Below, one piece after another: positions 8,719-17,619 of a DNA stretch of 60,143 nt. A model generated the notes under the pieces. It searched no databases. It was not told where the DNA came from and saw nothing but the letters and a program-made list of their open reading frames with translations. Each line of letters starts with the position of its first letter. The stretch's first letter is position 1. Origin of the DNA: a bacterium BMS3Abin03. Its GTDB lineage: Bacteria; Bacteroidota; Ignavibacteria; Ignavibacteriales; Ignavibacteriaceae. The position numbers and the translations under genes were made by a program. The stretch is taken from NCBI GenBank assembly GCA_002898075.1, contig BDSV01000140.1, positions 1-60,143 on the forward strand. The letters run 5' to 3'.

Positions 8719-9576
8719 ATGGATACTTCTAAATATTTAAAAACCTTTATCGATATCGGTCTTACCGAAAGAGAATCAAAAGTTTATATTACCCTTTTAA
8801 GCGGGAGAATGTTTACAGCCACCGAACTACAACAAGCCGTTAATATACCAAGAACAAAAATCTATGAAGTCCTTAACAAAATGGTTAACCGCGGTATTTG
8901 TGTTGAGAAGAAGCTCGGCAGAAATAAGATATACGAAGCCGTTGAACCAAAATTAGCGATGGAACGGGTCTATGCGAGATATCAGAATGATCTGAACCGG
9001 AAAAAAGAATTAATAGTTCAAATCTCTGAAGTATTCACCCCGATATTTGAAAACAGTAAATCGATTGTGAACCCGCTGGAATTCATCGATGTAATGAAGG
9101 ATAAAGTTCAAATTCATAAACGCTATATCAACAGTGTTCGTAATACAAAAAGAGAGATGCTTACTTTTAATAAAGGTCCTTATGCATGCGATAATTCCCA
9201 AAGATTAGGCGAACAGGAAGATGAAGAAACCCGGCTGCTCAAGAGAGGCGGCACTACAAAAGATATTTATGAATTAAAGGAATTTGAAGAACTGGACTGG
9301 CTGCTCGAGTCGGTTAAAAAATCTTTAAGATTCGGGCAGAAAGCGAGAGTAGTAGAAAAGCTCCCGATAAAAATGTTAATATTCGATGATGAAAAAGTTA
9401 TGTTTCCGTTAGAACAGCCGATTGATGTATCAAACGAATTGACCATGATATATATTGAACACAAACAGCTTGCGGAAGCATGCAGGATACTTTTTAACTG
9501 TATGTGGAATCAGGGTAAAGATTTCTCCGAAGTGGAAAAATATTTAACCGGCAATGGTGAGTTAATAGCTTCTTAG
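8719..9576 (+). CDS. TrmB family transcriptional regulator
   Basis: The 285-residue protein has an N-terminal winged helix-turn-helix: FIDIGLTERESKVYITLL, then TATELQQAVNIPRTKIYEVL and a wing MVNRGICVEKKLGRNKIYE. This is the arrangement of TrmB-type regulators. The C-terminal two thirds contain a short coiled-coil and an effector-like domain ending PIKMLIFDDEKVMFPL, without a recognised sugar-binding signature. TrmB proteins are best known from archaea, where they bind sugars, and are scattered in bacteria. It lies upstream of and in line with the T9SS/Omp28 block, so that block is a possible target, but no operator was identified. Confidence 0.85.
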   Translation: MDTSKYLKTFIDIGLTERESKVYITLLSGRMFTATELQQAVNIPRTKIYEVLNKMVNRGICVEKKLGRNKIYEAVEPKLAMERVYARYQNDLNRKKELIVQISEVFTPIFENSKSIVNPLEFIDVMKDKVQIHKRYINSVRNTKREMLTFNKGPYACDNSQRLGEQEDEETRLLKRGGTTKDIYELKEFEELDWLLESVKKSLRFGQKARVVEKLPIKMLIFDDEKVMFPLEQPIDVSNELTMIYIEHKQLAEACRILFNCMWNQGKDFSEVEKYLTGNGELIAS

Positions 9577-9675
9577 CTCCGTTTTGCCCGATTAAAGCTG
9601 AAAAGCATTTCGGCTGATTTCAGACATGTGATTTTGAAAGGGATAATTTTATTTAACAAAAATTAGGAATCACTA

Positions 9676-11736
9676 ATGAAGAAACAATTACAAATTTTGT
9701 TTTTATTCTCCTCGGTGTTTTTTGTAATTGGGGGCTTTAATTTATTGATTGCACAAACCCAGAGGAATCCGGTATTAGAAGAAGTTACCGGTACATGGTG
9801 TCAGTGGTGTCCCTGTGGTCACCAGGTTATGGCACAAATTCTTGAAGATATGCCGAATGCAATAATGATCGGTTATCACGGACCTGCGAACGGCAGCGAT
9901 CCTTTTTCATATTTTCAGGGGAACGCAATAATTAGTTATCTGGGTTACAACGCCTACCCCACCGCAGTTATCGACAGAACCGGTCCGCCTATGTCCCGTG
10001 GCGCCTGGCCCGGCAAAATGAACCTAAGATACGACGTTCCGGCAACGGTTAGTATTACATTGGATAAAACATATAATAAAACCACCCGTGAATTAAATGC
10101 AACCGTAAGCGTTACCGCTTTAGAAAATCTTACCGGTGAATACAAAATGAATATGATCCTGTTGGAAGACGGACTAATCCATTCGCAATCAGGCAACGGT
10201 AGCTGCCCCGGCGGTAGTAATTATGTTCATAATCATGTCGTTCGCTCGATGATAAACGGTGCGCTTGGTGATGAATTGAACGGTGCTGCCCCCTGGAATA
10301 CAGGAGAAATAATTTCAAAGAACGTTCAGTACACAGTGCCCTCTGATTTTGTTGCAGATAGCTGCCAGTTGGTCGTTTTAGTTTACGAAGTGCAGTCGCC
10401 ACTTTATAACGGTGAAATTCAACAAGCTGAAAAATGGACTCTTGTTTCCCCCGATTATGCAGCAACAATAGCATCGACAAGCCCCGATGTTATTGAAGAT
10501 AATAATACACCCGCAGAATTCACCACGGTACTTCATAACGAAGGTTTGCTGGATGATATGTATTATATCGATTTAACTATTGACGGACCTACCGGCTGGG
10601 CAGGAGAATATACAACCGTTAACGGCACTTTTCCCACCGGGCAGATTGACTCCGTAGAAGTTGCCGCCGGAGATTCGACAACAATAAGTGTAACCATAAA
10701 TCCCAATGGAATTAATGGTTTCGGAAAAAGCCAGCTTGGGTTTGCATCTAAGAATAGCCCCGGGTTAAATGGCAGTGTACTGTTGAGGAATGTAACAACA
10801 ACAGGTGTTGACATACTTGTGGTTGATGCGAGTATAGAAGGGTACGGAATTTTAATCTCCAATTCTTTAGATGATGTTTATACCGGGAATTACGGCATCG
10901 TCTCCCGTGAAGCGCTTCAGGCACCTGCAGTGGACTTATCTCATTTCATGATAATTACCTGGTCCGCAGGAATTGCAATTCCAGTATTCTATCCAGAGGA
11001 AGTAGATGCTTTACAAAATTACATAGATGTAGGCGGCAGATTGTTTATCAATGGGCAGAACATTGGTGCAGATATTTTTGAACCGGGCGGCAATAGCCAA
11101 TTTGCACAAGATTTTTATAACAATTATCTGCATGCAAATTATGAGGCAAATGCGGGAAGCAGCTATTTGCTGAAAGGTTACGATGGAGACCCGATAACTG
11201 ACGGATTAACGTTTGTTCTCGGAGATGTTTACGACCGGTCTCCCGATAAAATTTCGCCGTATGATTCGGATGCAACACCGATATTAAAGTTTTTGAACGG
11301 ACCCGATGTTGCCGCTATCCGTGCAGCCACGACAGATAACAGAGTGGTTTACTTCGGAATTGGCTTCGAACAGATTGATGACGTTGCTATCAGGGATACT
11401 TTGATGTCCCGCATTATTACCTGGCTTAAGGAGGGTATTATTTCATCAATACCCGAAGAGAATACGATTGCTAAATCATTTTACCTGGGGCAGAACTATC
11501 CAAATCCTTTCAATCCGGCAACGAGGATAGTTTATTCTCTGTCGAAACGATCTCCCGTATCGATTAAAGTTTATGATTTAACAGGACAGGAAGTAACAAT
11601 ATTGGTGGATGAAGTAAAAGACGCAGGCGTTTATCAGGTTAACTTCGATGCAGGCAATCTCTCATCGGGAGTTTATTTTTATAAAATGGTAGCCGGTGAA
11701 TTTATGTCTGTTAAAAAGATGAGCATAATCAAATAA
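9676..11736 (+). CDS. Omp28-like thiol protein with T9SS type A sorting domain
   Basis: The 686-residue exported protein has a signal peptide (1-27, ending LIAQ). An Omp28/thioredoxin-like domain begins at once (LEEVTGTWCQWCPCGHQVM) with C42, C45 and C47. A beta-sandwich region follows (about 250-370). Next is a class I glutamine-amidotransferase-like flavodoxin fold (DILVVDASIEGYGI, about 375-585, including GGRLFINGQNIG). The last 90 residues are the sorting domain: QNYPNPFNPATRIVYSL, SIKVYDLTGQEV, LSSGVYFYKM. It should cross the outer membrane by the T9SS and be surface-attached. A terminator hairpin follows. The Omp28 family is known; the substrate is not. Confidence 0.88.
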   Translation: MKKQLQILFLFSSVFFVIGGFNLLIAQTQRNPVLEEVTGTWCQWCPCGHQVMAQILEDMPNAIMIGYHGPANGSDPFSYFQGNAIISYLGYNAYPTAVIDRTGPPMSRGAWPGKMNLRYDVPATVSITLDKTYNKTTRELNATVSVTALENLTGEYKMNMILLEDGLIHSQSGNGSCPGGSNYVHNHVVRSMINGALGDELNGAAPWNTGEIISKNVQYTVPSDFVADSCQLVVLVYEVQSPLYNGEIQQAEKWTLVSPDYAATIASTSPDVIEDNNTPAEFTTVLHNEGLLDDMYYIDLTIDGPTGWAGEYTTVNGTFPTGQIDSVEVAAGDSTTISVTINPNGINGFGKSQLGFASKNSPGLNGSVLLRNVTTTGVDILVVDASIEGYGILISNSLDDVYTGNYGIVSREALQAPAVDLSHFMIITWSAGIAIPVFYPEEVDALQNYIDVGGRLFINGQNIGADIFEPGGNSQFAQDFYNNYLHANYEANAGSSYLLKGYDGDPITDGLTFVLGDVYDRSPDKISPYDSDATPILKFLNGPDVAAIRAATTDNRVVYFGIGFEQIDDVAIRDTLMSRIITWLKEGIISSIPEENTIAKSFYLGQNYPNPFNPATRIVYSLSKRSPVSIKVYDLTGQEVTILVDEVKDAGVYQVNFDAGNLSSGVYFYKMVAGEFMSVKKMSIIK

Positions 11737-11747
11737 CATTTTAACAA

Positions 11748-11775
11748 GGGCACCAACCCGGTGCCCGTTATAATT
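11748..11775 (+). terminator. Probable intrinsic terminator
   Basis: A perfect 7-bp stem GGGCACC/GGTGCCC with a 5-base loop (11748-11766) is followed by a weak T-rich stretch. It starts 11 bases after the stop of the 686-residue gene. Confidence 0.65.
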
Positions 11776-11896
11776 TTAAATGATCAAAATAAAAAACAGA
11801 TAAGGAGGTAATTTTTATAATAATTGGTACTACAATTCTTTAAGTAGTTTACCAACTTTTTAAATTGTATAATTTATTAACAATTACAGGGGCAGT

Positions 11897-13981
11897 ATGA
11901 AAAAGTTGATTTTTACTTTTTGCTTTTTGGTCCCATCGTTTTTGATGGCGCAAACATATTTTACCGAGGATTTCGGTGGCGGAACATTCCCTCCGGGCGG
12001 ATGGTCAATTGATGCACACAGTGCAAACTGGAGTGCAAATAACAGTAATAACGCAGGCGGGACTGCACCGGAGGCACGATTTAGCTGGTCGCCCCAGTTT
12101 AACGGAATCAGCCGATTAATTTCTTCATCTACGGATTTATCCGGTGTAACGGATTTAAGAATAGAATTCAAATATATGATCGATCATTACGGGGGAGATT
12201 ACACTGTTGGCGTGGCTACAAGATCGGGCGGCGGTAACTGGAACACCGTTTGGGAACTTGTGAACCCGACCGGCTCGGTTCCTGCAACTACCGAAGTTGT
12301 AGCAATTAATAACAGTGATGTGGGTGCATCAGACTTTCAGATCTGCTGGTATTTTTCCGGTGATTCCTACAACATTAATTATTGGTATATAGACGAATGC
12401 CGTCTATTCACACCTCTTGCCCACGATGTTATGGTGAAAGATATTCTTGTTGATAACCAGTATGTACCCGGCAGCACGGTAACACCTCAAGCTATTGTAA
12501 AAAACTTTGGATTGAACACAGAAACTTTCGATGTAAGTTGTAAGATAAAAATAGCCGGCAGTACCGTTTATTCAGAAACCAGCTCCCCGGTTACCCTCGC
12601 TCCCGATGCAGAGCAAACCGTAATATTTCCGGATTACGTTGCAAGTGCGTCGAACGAACTGTTCGAAATTATCGTTAATACTAATTTAGCAGGGGATTTG
12701 GATCCAACTAACGATACAATGAACAAATGGTTTAACACATATACCACGCAGCGTGAAATGGTTCTTCTCGAAATCGGCACGGGTACCTGGTGCCAGTATT
12801 GCCCGGGTGCAGCAATGGGAGCAGACGATCTAATAGAGAACGGGCAGTCAGTTGCCGCAGTAGAATATCATAACGGCGATCCTTTTACAAACTCTTATTC
12901 AAATGCAAGAATTGCTTATTACGGTATTACAGGATTTCCAACTGCTGTGTTTGACGGAGTTGATTATTATGTAGGCGGCAGTAATACACAAAGTATGTAT
13001 CAATACTATTTGCCGATATATGAAGGGCGAATAGGGATTAACAGTCCGCTTACCGTCGGTATATTCGGTCAAAACACCGGGCAGGATTATAACCTTACGG
13101 TTAGTGTTAACAGGGTTGCAACAATACCGTCAGACTTTGATAATTTAGTATTACACGTTGTGCTTACAGAGTCACATATCCCGTTCAACTGGCAGGGGCA
13201 AACCGAGGTAAGTTTTGTTGAGCGTTTGATGATGCCCGATGAAAACGGCACCATGGTCGATTTACTGAATAACCAATCTATAAATACCGGTTTAAGTTTT
13301 ACCCTCGATCCAAGCTGGGTTACCGATGAATGTGAATTAGTAGCTTTTATACAGAACAAAAATACAAAAGAAATCCTTCAGGGAACGAAGGTTAAGCTAA
13401 CCGATTTGGTGCCTGTTCCTGTTGAGCTTACTTCATTCACAGCGCAGGCAAAATCTAAAGGTGTTGTACTGCAATGGACTACGGCAACCGAAACCAATAA
13501 TCATGGCTTCGAAATCGAACGTTCGGCAGACGGAGAAAACTTCTACCGTGTGGGATTCGTTCAGGGTTCCGGAACAACAACAAAAATTCAATCTTATTCC
13601 TTTACTGATAACATTAAGTATTCCGGTATTAGAACATATTATTATAGATTGAAACAACTGGACCTTGACGGAAGAGCAGAATACAGCGACGTAATTAGTA
13701 TCGATTTTGATGTTCCGGATGAATTTGTTCTCAGTCAAAATTATCCGAATCCCTTCAACCCTGAAACTAAAATTGTTTATGCAGTTCCCAAACAGAGTCC
13801 GGTAACTATTAAAGTGTACGATTTAACCGGGCAGGAAGTTGCAACTTTAGTTAACGAGGTCAAGGAGCCGGGAACATATAATGTAACTTTTGATGCTACT
13901 AATCTTTCCTCGGGCATTTATATTTATCAAATGAGAGCCGGAGGATTCAGTTCAGTTAAGAAAATGAGTGTTTTGAAGTAA
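11897..13981 (+). CDS. Adhesin-like plus Omp28 domain protein with T9SS type A sorting domain
   Basis: The 694-residue exported protein has a signal peptide (MKKLIFTFCFLVPSFLMAQ). A jelly-roll adhesin/MAM-like domain covers about 20-175 (FTEDFGGGTFPPGGWSID, then YWYIDECRLF). A CARDB-like sandwich follows (HDVMVKDILVDNQYVPGSTV). The Omp28/thioredoxin-like domain has EIGTGTWCQYCPGAAMG with C299 and C302. A fibronectin-like region precedes the sorting domain (PVELTSFTAQAKSKGVVLQW). The C-terminus is QNYPNPFNPETKIVY, TIKVYDLTGQEVATLVNEV and LSSGIYIYQM. It shares the CxxC-then-sorting plan of its neighbours but adds a binding module in front. It probably sits on the cell surface. Confidence 0.88.
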   Translation: MKKLIFTFCFLVPSFLMAQTYFTEDFGGGTFPPGGWSIDAHSANWSANNSNNAGGTAPEARFSWSPQFNGISRLISSSTDLSGVTDLRIEFKYMIDHYGGDYTVGVATRSGGGNWNTVWELVNPTGSVPATTEVVAINNSDVGASDFQICWYFSGDSYNINYWYIDECRLFTPLAHDVMVKDILVDNQYVPGSTVTPQAIVKNFGLNTETFDVSCKIKIAGSTVYSETSSPVTLAPDAEQTVIFPDYVASASNELFEIIVNTNLAGDLDPTNDTMNKWFNTYTTQREMVLLEIGTGTWCQYCPGAAMGADDLIENGQSVAAVEYHNGDPFTNSYSNARIAYYGITGFPTAVFDGVDYYVGGSNTQSMYQYYLPIYEGRIGINSPLTVGIFGQNTGQDYNLTVSVNRVATIPSDFDNLVLHVVLTESHIPFNWQGQTEVSFVERLMMPDENGTMVDLLNNQSINTGLSFTLDPSWVTDECELVAFIQNKNTKEILQGTKVKLTDLVPVPVELTSFTAQAKSKGVVLQWTTATETNNHGFEIERSADGENFYRVGFVQGSGTTTKIQSYSFTDNIKYSGIRTYYYRLKQLDLDGRAEYSDVISIDFDVPDEFVLSQNYPNPFNPETKIVYAVPKQSPVTIKVYDLTGQEVATLVNEVKEPGTYNVTFDATNLSSGIYIYQMRAGGFSSVKKMSVLK

Positions 13982-13995
13982 CACCTAACTTAAAA

Positions 13996-14040
13996 GGTGA
14001 GGCACTGCTTAAGTGTCTCGCCGATATTTTCTTCTTCTTT
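13996..14040 (+). terminator. Probable intrinsic terminator
   Basis: The stem GGTGAGGCACT/AGTGTCTCGCC (13996-14022, 11 pairs including two G-T) is followed by a T/C-rich tail (TATTTTCTTCTTCTTT). It lies 15 bases after the stop of the 694-residue gene. Confidence 0.7.
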
Positions 14041-14169
14041 GTACGAAAAAAAGAAATAGAGGTAAAAAGCGTTTGTTTTATCTTCATCTAAGGTTTAGAT
14101 GAGGATAGGTATAAAATTTTATTGGGGGAGGTAAAAATATTATTCGCTAATTTTTAAAGGGAAGCAATT

Positions 14170-16167
14170 ATGAAAAGATTGCTAATGATTTTGTTGGTAA
14201 GTGGTTTTATTTTTCAAACGGCTGCTTATAATAAACTGTCGGTCGTTGAGAGGTTTACAAACTGGGGATGCGGACCCTGTGCTACGCTTAATAATGCATG
14301 GTATAACGCTACTACTGCCGCTTTGATAGATTCGGGTTTAATAACACATATTATTTATAATGTGGATTGGCCCTCCGATAACGACCCGATGTATCTGTTG
14401 AATAGTGCAGATAATAATATGCGACGGGGTTATTATGGAGTTAATGCAGTACCCTGGATTGAAATAAACGGCACCGGGGTAAGTACAACAGAAACTGCCT
14501 TTATGAATGCGGTAACAAACGGCAATGCTGAATATGCACCGTTTAACATTGTTCTTACACCGGAAAGGTTTTCGAATAATGTTATTAATGTGCACGTTAA
14601 AATAATAAGAGATCCGGCTGATGCTACAACATTCGGTGATATAAAACTAAGGGTAGCACTTACTGAAAAAAGTGTTGATTTTGGTTATCCGAGTCCCAAC
14701 GGAGAAACAATTTTCTTCAGCGTTTGCCGCAAGATGCTGCCGGATGGACATGGAATAAATTTTACAATACCTGCTCCGGGTGATTCTACAGAACTTGACC
14801 TGATGTATATTCCTACCATGGAATTTTCACAAGCGGTTAATTTCGACAGTATCAGGGTTGTCGCTTTTATTCAGAGTGATGACACTAAAGAAACTTATCA
14901 ATCTACTATGACTGACCTCGTTGTTTCAAACAATGTTAATGCGGCTTTCCAGGTTGAAGAAAATTTGGGTGCATCTCCCTTTACTGTTCAGTTCACTGAT
15001 TATTCTACGGCTACGGATACTACGAATATTATTTCATGGGAATGGGATTTTGATAATGACGGGACTATTGATTCCCACGAACCGGAACCGACGTGGGTCT
15101 TCACTAACGAACAATCCTATACCGTATCGTTAACGGTTAGCGACGGTAACCGGCAGCACACACGTACTCTTGAAAATTATATAACCGTCTTAGGTGCAAC
15201 TTCGGATATCCTTGTTGTTAATGGTATTGAGTATGCTACCTACACAACCGAGATGGAAAACTTTTACAATTCGTCCGCTTGTTTCGGAAATCACCAGGTC
15301 GATATCTGGGATTTGTTCGGCAACCAGGGGTTTGATTATAGTGCCAATCCGAATATTCAACAAATAAATCTGATGAACCGCGATATTCCGAATTCTATTT
15401 TAAATCTGTACCATAAAGTAATCTGGATAGGCAACAGTTACGGGGGCGATGAAGTATTCTATGATCCTGCGCAGGTTTTAAATTATATCGGGCAGGGAGG
15501 AAATTTTTTACTGGCTACAAGAGAAGGCGCTGAGTTTTTCAACCAGGATTTAAAAGACTATTGCGGTATAACACAGATGTCCGGACTTTCGGATGTAACC
15601 GAATTAATTGCTATGGATGACAGCTTAACCAATATGCCTGCGCTTCCTAATCATACGCGGGTACAGTTCGCTTTATTAGACGCAGGTTCTGAAGCAATAC
15701 CTATTTTTGATGATAATGCAAGTACTAATTGGATTGCCGGCTTTAGAATTGAAAAAGATAACGAAGGCGCTTTTATCTACATTGCAGGTCGTCCTTATCG
15801 TTACAATAACAGTGCTTCTTATCAAAATTATAACTACATCATCAACAATTGGATGAATTATATTCCAGTCAATGTGGATGATGAAACATCATCCGGTCAA
15901 ATAACAAGCTACCGGCTTTTCCAAAACTATCCTAATCCTTTTAATCCCGGAACTACTATACAATATCAGCTTCCCGTGGCTGGGTTTGTCTCATTAAAGG
16001 TATATGATATTATGGGTCAGGAGGTAACTGAACTTGTTAATGAAAGACAAAGTCCGGGCGTATATAGTGTGAATTTCGACGCTTCGTCCCTTTCGTCGGG
16101 GCTTTATATTTACACTTTGTCTTCCGGTGATTATTCGGTTTCGAAAAAAATGATTTTAATCAAATAA
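14170..16167 (+). CDS. Thioredoxin-like, PKD-domain protein with T9SS type A sorting domain
   Basis: The 665-residue exported protein has a short signal peptide (1-19). A thioredoxin-like/Omp28 domain follows directly (SVVERFTNWGCGPCATLNNAW) with C34-G-P-C37, the closest of the three large proteins to a classical WCGPC motif. A PKD domain occupies about 260-345 (SPFTVQFTDYS, ISWEWDFDNDGTIDS, SYTVSLTVSDG). Next is an amidotransferase-like flavodoxin fold (SDILVVNGIEYATY to GGNFLLATREGAEFF). The C-terminal 85 residues are QNYPNPFNPGTTIQYQL, SLKVYDIMGQEVTEL and LSSGLYIYTL. A ribosome site (AAAGGGAAG) precedes the ATG. Surface location is inferred from the sorting domain. Confidence 0.88.
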   Translation: MKRLLMILLVSGFIFQTAAYNKLSVVERFTNWGCGPCATLNNAWYNATTAALIDSGLITHIIYNVDWPSDNDPMYLLNSADNNMRRGYYGVNAVPWIEINGTGVSTTETAFMNAVTNGNAEYAPFNIVLTPERFSNNVINVHVKIIRDPADATTFGDIKLRVALTEKSVDFGYPSPNGETIFFSVCRKMLPDGHGINFTIPAPGDSTELDLMYIPTMEFSQAVNFDSIRVVAFIQSDDTKETYQSTMTDLVVSNNVNAAFQVEENLGASPFTVQFTDYSTATDTTNIISWEWDFDNDGTIDSHEPEPTWVFTNEQSYTVSLTVSDGNRQHTRTLENYITVLGATSDILVVNGIEYATYTTEMENFYNSSACFGNHQVDIWDLFGNQGFDYSANPNIQQINLMNRDIPNSILNLYHKVIWIGNSYGGDEVFYDPAQVLNYIGQGGNFLLATREGAEFFNQDLKDYCGITQMSGLSDVTELIAMDDSLTNMPALPNHTRVQFALLDAGSEAIPIFDDNASTNWIAGFRIEKDNEGAFIYIAGRPYRYNNSASYQNYNYIINNWMNYIPVNVDDETSSGQITSYRLFQNYPNPFNPGTTIQYQLPVAGFVSLKVYDIMGQEVTELVNERQSPGVYSVNFDASSLSSGLYIYTLSSGDYSVSKKMILIK

Positions 16168-16223
16168 AAAAACTAATTATTAGAGCTTAAAATTTTTTAA
16201 TAAATAATGTGGTGTTATCTAAT

Positions 16224-16964
16224 ATGAAAAACATAAATAAATTTATAGTGATAGTGTTACTATTAATAAGTGGTTTTGGTTTTTACACTGAAGCACAGGA
16301 CATTGAAGTAATTACACACGAGACATTCCTTTCTGATACTCTCGGCGCAGAGATGGTATTTGAATTTGAAATTGTAAACATATCAAATGTTGAACAGACA
16401 GTTTTTGAGGTTCGAACAATAAATGATTTACCGCCAAACTGGGTCTCTTCACTTTGCTTTGGGCAGAATTGTTTCCCGCCAAGCTTTGATAGTGTTGCCA
16501 CGACCCCCGATTTTAACACTCCGCCACTAGCCCCTGGCGATACCTTATTATCTTCGTTGCATGTTACCGCACTTGTAAATGACGGTATTGCAAACGTTCA
16601 GATTCAGGCAGGTACTTTTCATAACCCGAACGACAGAATTACTATTGATTTTGAGGCAACAACTCTTCCTGTTTCTGTTGATGGAGAGAAAACATTACCC
16701 GGGCAGTATTTCCTCGCCCAGAATTATCCGAACCCGTTTAACCCTTCTACAAAAATTAAATTTGGTTTGAAGGATGCAAGTGTTGTATCATTAAAGGTTT
16801 ACGATATTCTTGGTAATGAAGTTGCAACCCTGATAAATGAATTCCGTGATGCGGGAGATTATGAGGTTAATTTTAATTCCGTACATCTTTCAAGCGGAAT
16901 TTATTTTTACAAATTAACTGCTAATGGTTTTGCGGAAACACGAAAAATGATTTTGGAGAAATAA
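16224..16964 (+). CDS. Small T9SS type A sorting-domain protein, joined to a TlpA-like gene
   Basis: The 246-residue exported protein: the frame opens at a GTG (16209), but the ATG at 16224 starts a standard signal peptide (MKNINKFIVIVLLLISGFGF, ending TEAQ). The 130-residue middle part is a beta-rich domain resembling those that describe deviation of a mean (FEFEIVNISNVEQTVFEV) and carries a CFGQNC pair. The sorting domain begins FLAQNYPNPFNPSTKIKFGL and ends LSSGIYFYKLTANGFAETRK. Its stop codon is directly followed by the ATG of the TlpA-like gene, so the two are translationally coupled. No enzymatic domain is recognised. It may be a surface partner of that thioredoxin. Confidence 0.82.
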   Translation: MKNINKFIVIVLLLISGFGFYTEAQDIEVITHETFLSDTLGAEMVFEFEIVNISNVEQTVFEVRTINDLPPNWVSSLCFGQNCFPPSFDSVATTPDFNTPPLAPGDTLLSSLHVTALVNDGIANVQIQAGTFHNPNDRITIDFEATTLPVSVDGEKTLPGQYFLAQNYPNPFNPSTKIKFGLKDASVVSLKVYDILGNEVATLINEFRDAGDYEVNFNSVHLSSGIYFYKLTANGFAETRKMILEK

Positions 16965-17471
16965 ATGAAAACAATTTCTTATTTGGGTTTAGCTATATTA
17001 TTAACGTTCTCTGTTTTCGCACAAGAGGATGATACGCAGCAGGGACGGCAAGCGCCGAATTTTAAACTTGAAAATTTAGACGGCGATTATGTCGAGCTGA
17101 ATCAGGTTTTAGGCAATGGACCTGTGTTGTTGAGCTTCTGGGCAACTTGGTGTAAACCCTGCCTCGAAGAATTGGCAGAGTATCAGAAAATATATGATGA
17201 ATACAAAGATAAAGGTTTTATAATACTTGCAATTTCTATCGATGACGTGCGTACGGTAGCAAAAGTAAAACCTTATATAAGATCGAAACATTATTCTTTC
17301 CCGATCTTGATGGATACCAATTCGGATGTTGCAAGGATCTACTATGCACAGGCGATTCCATACACAGTTTTAATGGATAAAGACGGTAAAATTGTTTACA
17401 CGCATCTTAGCTACATGAGGGGTGACGAGCTGCAGGTAAAGAAAAAAATAGATGAATTATTGAAAGAATAA
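16965..17471 (+). CDS. TlpA-like periplasmic thioredoxin
   Basis: The 168-residue protein has a signal peptide (1-20, ending SVFAQ) and a TlpA/ResA/AhpC-type redoxin domain. Signs are APNFKLENLDGDYVEL, the active site FWATWCKPCLEEL with C63 and C66, LAISIDD, and the cis-proline loop AIPYTVLMDKDGKIVY. Lacking a lipobox or sorting domain, it should be soluble in the periplasm. TlpA-type proteins usually reduce disulfides. It starts immediately after the stop of the small T9SS protein and is followed by the DUF6029 barrel gene. It could keep the CxxC surface proteins upstream reduced before export; this is an inference. Confidence 0.93.
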   Translation: MKTISYLGLAILLTFSVFAQEDDTQQGRQAPNFKLENLDGDYVELNQVLGNGPVLLSFWATWCKPCLEELAEYQKIYDEYKDKGFIILAISIDDVRTVAKVKPYIRSKHYSFPILMDTNSDVARIYYAQAIPYTVLMDKDGKIVYTHLSYMRGDELQVKKKIDELLKE

Positions 17472-17619
17472 ATTTAATTGCGCTGCTCTCTATGAAAATA
17501 TTGGAAGCAGAATTAATTTTTAATAATAGGAATGCTGATGCCGTTTCAAACTGAAATATTATACCGTTCTAAAATTAATTTCACATATCAATTTATTATT
17601 AATTTCCGGTAAAATTAAA

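Noticed and set aside
13422-13738. Frames of 76 and 101 codons on both strands in the 694-residue gene
   Set aside because: They lie wholly inside a well-supported gene and have no family features.
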